Made by a program: the position numbers and the translations under genes | Assembly (NCBI GenBank): GCA_002402165.1 | Contig: NVVI01000065.1 | Span: 1-5,177 of the forward strand | DNA: 5,177 nt | From: Flavobacteriales bacterium | Lineage (GTDB): Bacteria > Bacteroidota > Bacteroidia > Flavobacteriales_E > Vicingaceae | Reading direction: 5' to 3' | The notes under the pieces: model-generated | The model's input: the letters and a program-made list of their open reading frames with translations, nothing else | Database searches by the model: none | What the model was told of the DNA's origin: nothing | Part shown: positions 1 through 5,177 of the stretch, piece by piece | How positions within the stretch are numbered: the stretch's first letter is position 1 | How the letters are laid out: the number at the start of each line of letters is the position of its first letter

Positions 1-8
1 CAAGGCAT

Positions 9-36
9 AGTAATTTGTTTTTTATTCCAAATTACT
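9..36. repeat. Small inverted repeat with 9-bp perfect arms near the left edge
   Basis: AGTAATTTG (9-17) and CAAATTACT (28-36) are perfect reverse complements around a 10-nt loop that is mostly T on the plus strand. There is no T-run after the stem in either direction, so an intrinsic terminator is not well supported. It lies just beyond the IS-like direct repeats and may belong to the same element, which would continue off the left edge. In such AT-rich DNA a stem of this size can arise by chance. Confidence 0.35.
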
Positions 37-47
37 CCCTAAAAAGT

Positions 48-90
48 GTAAAGGATGTCCCTTTAACTTTGTAAACTATGTCCCTTTACC
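48..90. repeat. Two 20-nt direct repeats, possible terminal repeats of an IS21-type element
   Basis: Copy 1 (48-67) and copy 2 (71-90) share 17 of 20 bases, both built on GTAAA..ATGTCCCTTTA.C, with a 23-nt period. IS21-family elements carry several short subterminal direct repeats at their ends, and GTAAA-ATGTCCC-type sequences resemble ends of this family in Bacteroidota as I recall them. No istA or istB sequence lies to the right, where only the nuclease cassette is found. An element would therefore extend off the left edge, or this is a solitary remnant. The exact IS boundary and target duplication cannot be placed. An alternative is a pair of binding sites for an unidentified protein. Confidence 0.35.
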
Positions 91-102
91 ATACCCTATG
101 AA

Positions 103-232
103 TGGCAACGGTAAGTATAAGAATAGTAACCGATTGCGAGCTTCATCTCTATCAAGTTACAAGAAAGTTGAAGCGAGCTACAACCCTTGAATTTACTACT
201 ATCTTGGCTATTATTTTTATACATTGTTAGGC
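103..232 (-). other. attC-like recombination site (imperfect hairpin) after the nuclease gene
   Basis: On the minus strand the site opens with GCCTAAC (232-226), which fits the integron R'' core RYYYAAC and contains the gene's TAA stop. The outer arms 222-206 and 131-115 pair at 14 of 17 positions, starting GTATAA on one side. An inner stem pairs 140-147 with 174-167 (7 of 8), and two A/G mismatch positions separate it from a further short pairing. The right-hand end reads ACCGTTGCC (112-104). Its crossover G would be 109, and GTT is present, but the following bases do not fit RRRY in the integrated form. If the TTAGGC at the cassette's own start replaces them, as in a circular cassette, the core becomes GTTAGGC and pairs perfectly with R''. 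The length of about 130 nt is within the usual attC range. Confidence 0.5.
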
Positions 233-1225
233 ACTGGCATTCAGTTCTTTAATTAATTTTTCTACTAATTCTGTATATCCTTCTCTAATCTTAAAATTGT
301 CTTTTGTCCAATGATTATCAGGGTATTCATAAAAGATTATTTGTCTTAAATAGTCTTTCTTTGCCTGTCCTAATTGGTTTGAAATTAATGCAATAAAATA
401 TCCTGCTTGACTTTCATCAGGTGCTTCTCCTGTTTTTACAAACTCTTTTTTTAATTGATCTCTTGTAATTTGCTTTTTAGTCAAAAGTGCAGGTAATAAA
501 ACATTTTTCATTCTATTTGAAGAGTAATTTGCTCTTATAAAATACCCTTTCAATAATTCATATAATTTTTCAGTTTCATAATTTCCTGGCTCGTCAGACA
601 TTTCAATTTTAAATTTCTTCTTGCTTGTTTTTTCTTTTGCAACTTCTTCTGGAATAGTTACAGTTCTTGATAGTAATTCTGTACCACTTGAAGTTTTTAC
701 ATAATTCAAAACAATCGCATTTATACTCATATCAAAATTCGAGGATAACCATTCAATCATTCTGTTTAAAGGTTCTTCAATTGAAAATCCAACTAACAAT
801 AATCTTTGCGTTTGATTGATTGTCAAGTCGTCAATCTGAATATCTTCAAAGTTTGCTGAAATATGGTCTTCCAAACTATTTCCTGTATATGACATACAAA
901 TCTCACTCAATTTGTCAATATCCCAAGTTGATAAGTCAGAAGCATAATCAATCGCTTGTGCTAAAACAACTCTTGCTAATTTATCTCGTTTTAATTCAAC
1001 AATCACAATATTTCCATTATTATCAACTGCTAAAAAGTCTAATGGTCCCGATTTTGTGTAAACCTGTTCACCTATTATCAAGATGTCAGTTCCAAGAATT
1101 TCAGGTTTCGTTTTAATCCAATTTTCTAAATGTTCAGTTTCTTTTCTGTTATTTTCAGCAAGAGTTGTGTCAATCGAATTAAGTTTTCCGTCAATTATTT
1201 CCCAAGTTTTAATTTCTGTTGCCAT
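227..1225 (-). CDS. Stand-alone PD-(D/E)XK nuclease, DUF91/NucS-like
   Basis: The 332-residue protein has a clear PD-(D/E)XK nuclease core at about residues 28-105. It shows an acidic helix around E31-E34, then GPLDFLAVD (catalytic Asp63), IVIVELKR (Glu77 and Lys79) and a helix with Gln90 in VLAQAIDYASDL. This order matches the catalytic domain of NucS/EndoMS (DUF91) enzymes, which cut DNA with a metal ion. NucS carries this domain at its C-terminus. Here it is N-terminal and followed by about 220 residues I do not recognise, with a lysine-rich linker near 197-206. No membrane segment or signal peptide is seen, so it is probably cytoplasmic. The start at 1225 is fixed by an in-frame stop two codons upstream and an AGGAG ribosome site. 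The gene sits alone in a cassette-like unit. A role in defence against foreign DNA or in repair is possible, but is inferred only from fold and context. Confidence 0.85.
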   Translation of the reverse strand: MATEIKTWEIIDGKLNSIDTTLAENNRKETEHLENWIKTKPEILGTDILIIGEQVYTKSGPLDFLAVDNNGNIVIVELKRDKLARVVLAQAIDYASDLSTWDIDKLSEICMSYTGNSLEDHISANFEDIQIDDLTINQTQRLLLVGFSIEEPLNRMIEWLSSNFDMSINAIVLNYVKTSSGTELLSRTVTIPEEVAKEKTSKKKFKIEMSDEPGNYETEKLYELLKGYFIRANYSSNRMKNVLLPALLTKKQITRDQLKKEFVKTGEAPDESQAGYFIALISNQLGQAKKDYLRQIIFYEYPDNHWTKDNFKIREGYTELVEKLIKELNASA

Positions 1226-1232
1226 TTTTTAT

Positions 1233-1237
1233 CTCCT
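1233..1237 (-). promoter_or_regulatory. Strong Shine-Dalgarno site of the nuclease gene
   Basis: AGGAG lies 7 nt before the ATG at 1225 on the minus strand, which is ideal spacing. Bacteroidota generally make little use of Shine-Dalgarno sequences, and kynU and the outer-membrane gene here have none this good. It supports the chosen start and hints that the gene was adapted to, or came from, a host that relies on such sites. Confidence 0.65.
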
Positions 1238-1270
1238 ATGTTTTTGTTTCTTTTGCTTGTGCCTAACAAC

Positions 1271-1300
1271 CGAATAAAGAACACTAGTGTTCTTTATTCG
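1271..1300. repeat. Perfect 30-bp palindrome beside the cassette boundary
   Basis: The sequence reads identically on both strands, with arms CGAATAAAGAACACT and AGTGTTCTTTATTCG and no spacer. It starts only 3 nt from the putative crossover G1267. In RNA it would fold to a long stem with a minimal CTAG loop, with no U-run after it in the direction of the nuclease gene. It could be a two-way terminator core, a dimeric protein-binding site, or part of the site into which the cassette recombined. It lies between the candidate promoter at 1319-1326 and the nuclease start, so it would sit in that gene's 5' leader. Confidence 0.8.
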
Positions 1301-1318
1301 CATTATGTGTTTGTTCCT

Positions 1319-1326
1319 CAAATATA
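1319..1326 (-). promoter_or_regulatory. Candidate promoter -7 box reading into the nuclease cassette
   Basis: TATATTTG on the minus strand matches all six fixed positions of the Bacteroidota -7 consensus TAnnTTTG. It lies outside the inferred cassette and points at it, in the position of an integron Pc promoter. No TTTG or TTG is present 19-21 nt upstream; the nearest TTG is 29 nt away. This match alone could occur by chance in AT-rich DNA. Transcription would begin at about 1310-1315. Confidence 0.35.
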
Positions 1327-1381
1327 GTGAAAAATGCTTAAGCGTTTAGTGTTTTCAATGCTTTTGCCAAGTACAAATGCT

Positions 1382-1405
1382 TACAAACGACTATAGTCGT
1401 TTGTA
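1382..1405 (-). terminator. Perfect 24-bp palindrome after the outer-membrane gene, probable terminator
   Basis: The arms TACAAACGACTA and TAGTCGTTTGTA are exact complements with no spacer, and the stem lies 11 nt after the stop codon of the 1417-2250 gene. The position suits a transcription terminator at the end of the kynU-kmo-outer membrane gene run. The sequence after the stem (AGCATTTG) has only a short T-run, so termination by the classical intrinsic mechanism would be weak. It could also terminate transcription from the left. Confidence 0.5.
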
Positions 1406-1416
1406 TACGAGTAGGT

Positions 1417-2250
1417 CTATTTTTGTCTATTCCCATTAGGATCTATTCCCATTGGATTAAATACTGCAGGGCAAGATTTAGAACCTTTCTTTAAGAACAT
1501 AATACGAACTCTAAAAATTAGTCGTCTGGCTCGGCTATTAAAATAATTATGAGTAGAAACAATGTGGTTAAATGGTAAAATAGCAAAAATGGGTGTTTCT
1601 ATCATTGGCATTATAATTAATCGTTTACCCGTTTTAAATCCCATACCAAAAAAGTAATGGATTTCGCCAAACATGGAGCCTGGGCCATCAACATAATTTA
1701 AACTGGGGATAGGAGCAGTGCCACTTCTGCTTTTTATAAAAGCATAATCGAAATTGGCTCCAATTCCATTTACATAATACATATCATCAGTTGCATCAAA
1801 ACGATAACCAATGTTATAATGAGCAGAAACTAAATGATCGCTATAAGTTCCTTCGGCAGTTGTAGTTGTTGTTAAAACATCATTAACAAAAAACTCATTG
1901 GTATAATCTTCCCCACCTCTAAACCATTTGTATGCAATTCCATAATCTTGATAATTGATAAATTTTTTGTCATTCATTTTAAATTTACCGATTTCAAAAT
2001 AAGGGCCAAAATTCCCACAGGGGTCACCCACATAATCGTTTCTATAAGTATTTCCTAATGTGTCGGTTGTAAAAGATGCTTTTTGGGTTAAGTAGCCAAT
2101 CATATAGGTTGCTCCAATGCCAAAATACCAACCTTTGTCAATAGAGTTTTGACCAGTATTGTATAATCCGCCACCAGCTTTTCCAGGTTTATATTGGCTA
2201 AATAATGTTAAGGTAATTAACAGGATAGGTATGATTAGTAATTTTTTCAT
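1417..2250 (-). CDS. Secreted, probable outer-membrane beta-barrel protein of unknown function
   Basis: The 277-residue protein begins with a typical signal peptide: MKK, a hydrophobic stretch rich in Leu and Ile (about 4-17), and probable cleavage near Ser18-Gln19. There is no lipobox cysteine. The mature part is rich in aromatic residues and glycine and in alternating patterns typical of beta strands: WYFGIGATYMIGYL at 41-54, YFFGMGFKTGKRLIIMPMI at 199-217, and a final strand-like RRLIFRVRIMFLKKG at 242-256. That suggests a small outer-membrane barrel. Two cysteines (78 and 260) might pair. The tail after 256 is polar and does not end in the aromatic residue common in barrels. The start codon follows the kmo stop by 65 nt, across a REP-like repeat. 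Co-transcription with kmo is possible, but a link to kynurenine metabolism is not shown. I do not recognise the family. Confidence 0.7.
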   Translation of the reverse strand: MKKLLIIPILLITLTLFSQYKPGKAGGGLYNTGQNSIDKGWYFGIGATYMIGYLTQKASFTTDTLGNTYRNDYVGDPCGNFGPYFEIGKFKMNDKKFINYQDYGIAYKWFRGGEDYTNEFFVNDVLTTTTTAEGTYSDHLVSAHYNIGYRFDATDDMYYVNGIGANFDYAFIKSRSGTAPIPSLNYVDGPGSMFGEIHYFFGMGFKTGKRLIIMPMIETPIFAILPFNHIVSTHNYFNSRARRLIFRVRIMFLKKGSKSCPAVFNPMGIDPNGNRQK

Positions 2251-2257
2251 GTTATTG

Positions 2258-2308
2258 CCGCACTTGTTACGGTATCTTTTTGTTTAACAGACCCCGCAAC
2301 AAGTACGG
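2258..2308. repeat. REP-like twin inverted repeat between kmo and the outer-membrane gene
   Basis: Two copies of a 15-nt hairpin unit lie in opposite orientation, CCGCACTTGTTACGG (2258-2272) and CCGCAACAAGTACGG (2294-2308), 21 nt apart. Each unit has its own short CCG/CGG stem; the second extends to CCCCG/CGGGG at 2292-2310. The copies can also pair with each other over 15 bp, with two G-U pairs in the minus-strand RNA. The layout resembles bacterial REP/BIME elements, and repeats built on an AACAAGT core between G/C arms are scattered in flavobacterial intergenic DNA as I recall. It ends 7 nt before the outer-membrane gene's ATG. No U-run follows, so it is not a classical terminator. It could protect the kynU-kmo mRNA end or limit translation of the next gene. 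Confidence 0.6.
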
Positions 2309-2315
2309 GGATATT

Positions 2316-3650
2316 TTAAATTTTAGAAAGTATTGCTTGTTCTACTTCTTGGCTGTTCCAAATGGTTTCAATGTTGTCAAACTGAGCCATTACATTTTTC
2401 ATAATAGCATCTTGTTTTTGTCCTGTTTTCCATGCTTCTGAATAACGAATATCACTAAATGTTACCTGACTATATAATGGGATCCATTTGTCGGGGTGTT
2501 TTTCAGAAAAATGAGCCTCAATTTTCTTTTGCAATAAGAAATTAGGGTCACCTACAAAATTTCGCATTACATGGTAGTTGTGTAAGGATAAATCTTGCAC
2601 ACCATCACCATCTGGTTTTCTTGATTTTTGATATTCGTTAAAAACTTTATCAATATCATCACCATACTTTTGCATCATGTCCCACATTACAGTACAATCT
2701 TCAAAACCACAATTCATGCCTTGCCCATAAAACGGCACAGTAGCATGAGCAGCATCGCCCATTAGTGCAGTTTTCCCATGTGTCCAAGGGTAGCATCTAA
2801 CTATTGCTAAAGAAGAAAGTGGATGGTCTTCCCAAGCGTTAGCAATGTTGGGCATCATTTCATAGAAATCAGTAAACGTGGTTTTAAAGAAATTATTAAC
2901 AGCTTCTTTTGAGGATAAGGTTTTAAAAGAATTTTCTCCTTCAAAAGGCATAAATAAAGTACAGGTAAAAGAACCATCTTCATTAGGTAATGCAATTAGC
3001 ATAAAACGACCTCGAGGCCATATATGCAAGGCATTTTTATCTAACTTGTAAGATCCATCTTCATTGGCTGGTAACAAAATTTCTCTGTAACCATCATCAA
3101 TGTAATTCTGACTATACTGGAATCTATCTAACTTTTGCATGGCATTGTATCGAATAGCAGAAAAAGCTCCGTCAGTACCAAAAACTAAATCGGATTGCAC
3201 TTCAGATGTTGCTCCTGTTTCAGTATTTTCTAAATAAACAATTCCGTTTTCTAAACCTGCTCCAGTACATCTTTCATTGTAGAAAATTTCAGCGCTATTT
3301 TCTTCAGCTATATCCATCATTTTGGAATTTACACCACCACGAGAAACAGAATAAATAGCTTGTCCTTCTTTTCCGTAAGGTTGGTAGGATAGGTTGCCTT
3401 CCGTATCATGCATAATTCTTCCTGTCATAGGAATAGCAATTTTTCTAATTTCATCACCCACACCAACGGCATCTATCGCTTTCCAACCTCTATCAGATAG
3501 TGCTAAATTGATTGATTTTCCTGCAGAGATGTCTGCTTTACGAATATCTGGTCTTGCTTCAAATAGTTTTACTTTATATCCTGCTTTAGATAGGTATACT
3601 GCCCAAAGTGAGCCTACTAAACCTGCTCCTACAATTGTTGCTGTTTTCAT
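2316..3650 (-). CDS. kmo: Kynurenine 3-monooxygenase (FAD-dependent)
   Basis: This flavoprotein hydroxylates L-kynurenine to 3-hydroxykynurenine with NAD(P)H and O2. The 444-residue length is normal for the family. Residues 5-31 form the FAD-binding Rossmann start, with GAGLVG at 8-13 and the ribose-binding Glu31. The conserved GKSINLALSDRG stretch follows at 44-55, then SVSRGG at 101-106. The second FAD signature GTDGAFSAIR is at 158-167, and GDAAHATVPFYGQGMNCGFED is at 298-318. These features separate it from generic aromatic hydroxylases. No C-terminal membrane anchor like that of mitochondrial KMO is evident. The ATG at 3650 is only 4 nt after the kynU stop, with AAGGA just before it, so translation is probably coupled. 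Its product is the substrate of the enzyme encoded just upstream. No frameshift or missing core motif is seen. Confidence 0.95.
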   Translation of the reverse strand: MKTATIVGAGLVGSLWAVYLSKAGYKVKLFEARPDIRKADISAGKSINLALSDRGWKAIDAVGVGDEIRKIAIPMTGRIMHDTEGNLSYQPYGKEGQAIYSVSRGGVNSKMMDIAEENSAEIFYNERCTGAGLENGIVYLENTETGATSEVQSDLVFGTDGAFSAIRYNAMQKLDRFQYSQNYIDDGYREILLPANEDGSYKLDKNALHIWPRGRFMLIALPNEDGSFTCTLFMPFEGENSFKTLSSKEAVNNFFKTTFTDFYEMMPNIANAWEDHPLSSLAIVRCYPWTHGKTALMGDAAHATVPFYGQGMNCGFEDCTVMWDMMQKYGDDIDKVFNEYQKSRKPDGDGVQDLSLHNYHVMRNFVGDPNFLLQKKIEAHFSEKHPDKWIPLYSQVTFSDIRYSEAWKTGQKQDAIMKNVMAQFDNIETIWNSQEVEQAILSKI

Positions 3651-3654
3651 GTCC

Positions 3655-4935
3655 TTAATTTAATGCTTTTTTTAAGATTTCTCCAAAACGATAAATATCT
3701 TCAAAAGAATTGTACAAAGGTACTGGAGCCATACGGATAACATTTGGTTCTCTCCAATCAGAAATAACACCTTCCGAAGTTAGTTTATCAAATAAATCTT
3801 TACCATAACCGTGAGCAATAACCGAAACCTGACAGCCTCTTTCTTTCCAATTTCTAGGTGTAATTATTTCAAGTGATTTATCAGAATCAGTTAATGAAGA
3901 ATTGATATCATCAACTACAAATTCTAAATAACCAGAAAGTTTTTTTTGTTTTTTGAGTAGTTTGTCCATTCCAACTTCATCAAAAATATCGATAGCAGCT
4001 TTGTGTGCTGCCATAGATAAAATGGGAGCATTACTCATTTGCCAAGCCTCTGCAGATTTCATTGGTTTAAACCCTTTTTTCATTAGAAATCGGGTTTCCT
4101 TTTCTTGTCCCCACCAACCTGCAAAACGTGGTAGTTCGGTATTGTTACAATGGCGTTCATTAATAAAAACACCAGCAACACCACCAGGTCCAGAATTTAA
4201 ATATTTGTAAGAACACCAACAAGCAAAATCAACTTTCCAATCGTGTAATTTTAGTTCAATGTTTCCTACTCCATGAGCCAAATCGAAGCCACAGTTGGCT
4301 CCAACTTTATGAGCAGCTTCTGTAATTGCTTTCATATCGAAAACTTGACCAGTAAAATAATTTACACCACCAATCATTACACAAGCTAAAGAATCTCCAG
4401 CTTCTTCAATGGCCGCAATTATATCTTTATTATGAATTGTTTTTTCTCCTTCTCTTGGAGCAATTTCAATAATTGCATCATTTGGGTTTAAACCTACATT
4501 TTTTACCTGCATTTCTAATGCGTACTGATCTGATGGAAATGCTTTTGCTTCACAAAGAATTTTATAACGAGATTTTGTGGGACGATAAAATGTAACCAAT
4601 AACAGGTTTAAATTAACCGTTAGGTTGTTCATTACCACTACTTCTTTTGGTTGCGCACCAACTATTTTAGCAATTGGTTTAGCAAACATTTCATGGTAAG
4701 CAAACCAAGGGTTTTTTGCATTAAAATGTCCTTCAACACCCCGTTTAGCCCAATCTTGTAATTCGGTATTAATGTAATCTATGGTAGATTTTGGCTGTAA
4801 ACCCAACGAGTTTCCAGTAAAATAAATAGTTTCTTTTCCATCAATTACAGGGATGTGAAACTTGTTTCTGTATCCTGCTAATTCATCTTGCTCATCCATT
4901 TTGAGAGCAAACTCTAAACTATTTTCGTAAGTCAT
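3655..4935 (-). CDS. kynU: Kynureninase (PLP-dependent)
   Basis: This PLP enzyme of fold type I cleaves 3-hydroxykynurenine to 3-hydroxyanthranilate and alanine, and can also act on kynurenine. The 426 residues match bacterial kynureninases in length. Visible family signatures are YFTGNSLG at 38-45, the FPSD segment at 133-136 beside the cofactor ring, GFDLAHGVGN at 216-225 with Asp218 and His221, and WCSYKYLNSGPGG at 240-252, in which Lys244 should form the Schiff base with PLP. GWWGQ (273-277) and MSNAPI (300-305) complete the substrate pocket. The gene leads a tight kynU-kmo pair. With a 3-hydroxyanthranilate dioxygenase and quinolinate phosphoribosyltransferase elsewhere, this would supply NAD from tryptophan. 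A catabolic role cannot be excluded. A plausible promoter is 23-53 nt upstream. Confidence 0.96.
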   Translation of the reverse strand: MTYENSLEFALKMDEQDELAGYRNKFHIPVIDGKETIYFTGNSLGLQPKSTIDYINTELQDWAKRGVEGHFNAKNPWFAYHEMFAKPIAKIVGAQPKEVVVMNNLTVNLNLLLVTFYRPTKSRYKILCEAKAFPSDQYALEMQVKNVGLNPNDAIIEIAPREGEKTIHNKDIIAAIEEAGDSLACVMIGGVNYFTGQVFDMKAITEAAHKVGANCGFDLAHGVGNIELKLHDWKVDFACWCSYKYLNSGPGGVAGVFINERHCNNTELPRFAGWWGQEKETRFLMKKGFKPMKSAEAWQMSNAPILSMAAHKAAIDIFDEVGMDKLLKKQKKLSGYLEFVVDDINSSLTDSDKSLEIITPRNWKERGCQVSVIAHGYGKDLFDKLTSEGVISDWREPNVIRMAPVPLYNSFEDIYRFGEILKKALN

Positions 4936-4957
4936 TTAATCACTTTTAAAAGGAATG

Positions 4958-4988
4958 TAAATATACGTTTGTGAGTTCAAAGTTCAAA
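4958..4988 (-). promoter_or_regulatory. Probable kynU-kmo promoter
   Basis: On the minus strand TTTG (4988-4985) is followed after 19 nt by TATATTTA (4965-4958). The second box matches five of six fixed positions of the Bacteroidota -7 consensus TAnnTTTG, and the spacing suits the -33/-7 arrangement. Transcription would start near 4950, leaving a leader of roughly 15-20 nt with no room for a riboswitch. The -33 box is supplied by a unit of the heptamer array, which contains further TTTG copies. Confidence 0.5.
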
Positions 4989-5008
4989 GTTGAAAGTTGA
5001 AAGTTTGA
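4974..5008. repeat. Five tandem heptamers upstream of kynU
   Basis: The units are AGTTCAA twice, AGTTGAA twice and AGTTTGA once, contiguous over 35 bp. Heptamer tracts of this AAAGTTNA type are common between genes in Flavobacteriia as I recall. The array overlaps the -33 part of the probable kynU promoter. A related TTGAACT occurs in inverted orientation at 5028-5034. Confidence 0.85.
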
Positions 5009-5177
5009 GGATTAAAATATATTAACCTTGAACTTATGCCAAAAAGAATTTTAAAAATTGGCTAAACTATGGTGTTTGATGTACGTTAAGATACATGGTT
5101 TACAAAAGTTAAAGATTAGGCTTTACACTAAATTAGTTTCTAACCTTATTGATTTTTCTTTATTTCGTAATTCATTT
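5009..5177. other. Intergenic DNA at the right edge, no supported gene
   Basis: This AT-rich stretch shows no RNA gene and no convincing coding region. On the minus strand a nine-codon open stretch ending MNYEIKKNQ and a TAA at 5148-5146 runs to the window edge. It could be the last codons of a gene lying off the right side, but is too short to judge. Confidence 0.4.

Larger units (their letters stand above)
109..1266 (-). mobile_element. Putative integron-type single-gene cassette carrying the nuclease gene
   Basis: The unit runs on the minus strand from TTAGGC, just after G1267, to the crossover G109 of the attC-like site, 1158 bp in all. It holds one gene, with 41 nt before its start codon and the stop codon inside the R''-like core. 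That is the compact, promoterless layout of integron cassettes. The start sequence GTTAGGC and the end core GCCTAAC are exact complements, as expected when both ends derive from one circular molecule. No integrase, attI site or second cassette is visible, and the sequence beyond 109 does not begin with a canonical TTRRRY. It may be a cassette inserted at a secondary site, or the edge of a larger array or degenerate array off the left side. An unrelated element with inverted GTTAGGC/GCCTAAC ends is the main alternative. Confidence 0.45.

Noticed and set aside
1..8. Minus-strand ATG at 8-6 as the start of a transposase beyond the left edge
   Set aside because: Only two full codons are visible and no ribosome site is at normal spacing, so nothing supports it.
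820..1327. Three plus-strand open frames (820-1116, 1083-1277, 1130-1327)
   Set aside because: They lie opposite the well-supported nuclease gene or run into the palindrome region, have low-complexity Ser/Leu/Phe-rich translations, and show no domain.
1332..1383. Near-palindrome around GCTTAAGC (1336-1343) and repeated AAATGCTTA (1332-1340, 1375-1383) as a second attC
   Set aside because: No RYYYAAC/GTTRRRY cores at suitable spacing were found, and the repeats are short enough to be chance in AT-rich DNA.
2292..2310. Intrinsic terminator after kmo
   Set aside because: The CCCCG/CGGGG stem is plausible, but no U-run follows on the minus strand and the partner unit at 2258-2272 fits a repeat element better.
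3394..4210. Plus-strand open frames at 3394-3663 and 3953-4210
   Set aside because: They are antisense to highly conserved parts of kmo and kynU, so they are shadows of coding sequence.
4936..4957. Riboswitch or tryptophan-type attenuator before kynU
   Set aside because: The likely leader is only about 15-20 nt, too short for either.
4974..5008. Heptamer tract as a CRISPR array
   Set aside because: The units are 7 bp and contiguous, with no spacers and no cas genes.

Overview
The window is AT-rich, and all four convincing genes read leftwards on the minus strand. It looks like chromosomal DNA of a flavobacterium or close relative in the Bacteroidota. The signs are a kynurenine-pathway gene pair of the type common in that group, an outer-membrane-type protein with a short signal peptide ending at ...FSQ, promoter boxes close to the Bacteroidota consensus (TTTG ~19 nt upstream of TAnnTTTG), and intergenic repeats of a style common in Flavobacteriia (AGTTNAA-type heptamers and a twin 'CCG-AACAAGT-CGG' inverted repeat).

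From right to left, in the direction of transcription: 5177-4936 is an upstream region with no convincing gene. It ends in five heptamer repeats that overlap a plausible promoter. kynU (4935-3655, kynureninase) and kmo (3650-2316, kynurenine 3-monooxygenase) follow, only 4 nt apart and so probably translationally coupled. Together they convert kynurenine to 3-hydroxyanthranilate, the middle of the tryptophan-to-quinolinate route to NAD; the other pathway genes are not in the window. A REP-like twin repeat (2258-2308) then separates kmo from a signal-peptide-bearing, probably beta-barrel protein of unknown function (2250-1417), which is followed by a perfect 24-bp palindrome that probably acts as a terminator.

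The left quarter has a different character. A stand-alone PD-(D/E)XK nuclease of the DUF91/NucS-like kind (1225-227) sits in what looks like an integron-type gene cassette. The gene is preceded by GTTAGGC (1267-1261) and its stop codon lies inside GCCTAAC (232-226). It is followed by a ~130-nt imperfect hairpin (about 103-232) built like an attC recombination site. If the ends are joined between G109 and T1266, as in a circularised cassette, the right-hand core becomes GTTAGGC and pairs exactly with GCCTAAC. The inferred 1158-bp cassette has no evident promoter of its own. Just outside it lie a perfect -7 box (1319-1326) and a perfect 30-bp palindrome (1271-1300). No integrase is present in the window. 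Beyond the cassette, at 48-90, are two near-identical 20-nt direct repeats resembling the end of an IS21-type element, so the left edge looks like a landing area for mobile DNA.

The kynurenine genes are secure. The nuclease fold is well supported but its biological role is unknown. The cassette, promoter and IS calls are inferences from sequence pattern alone.
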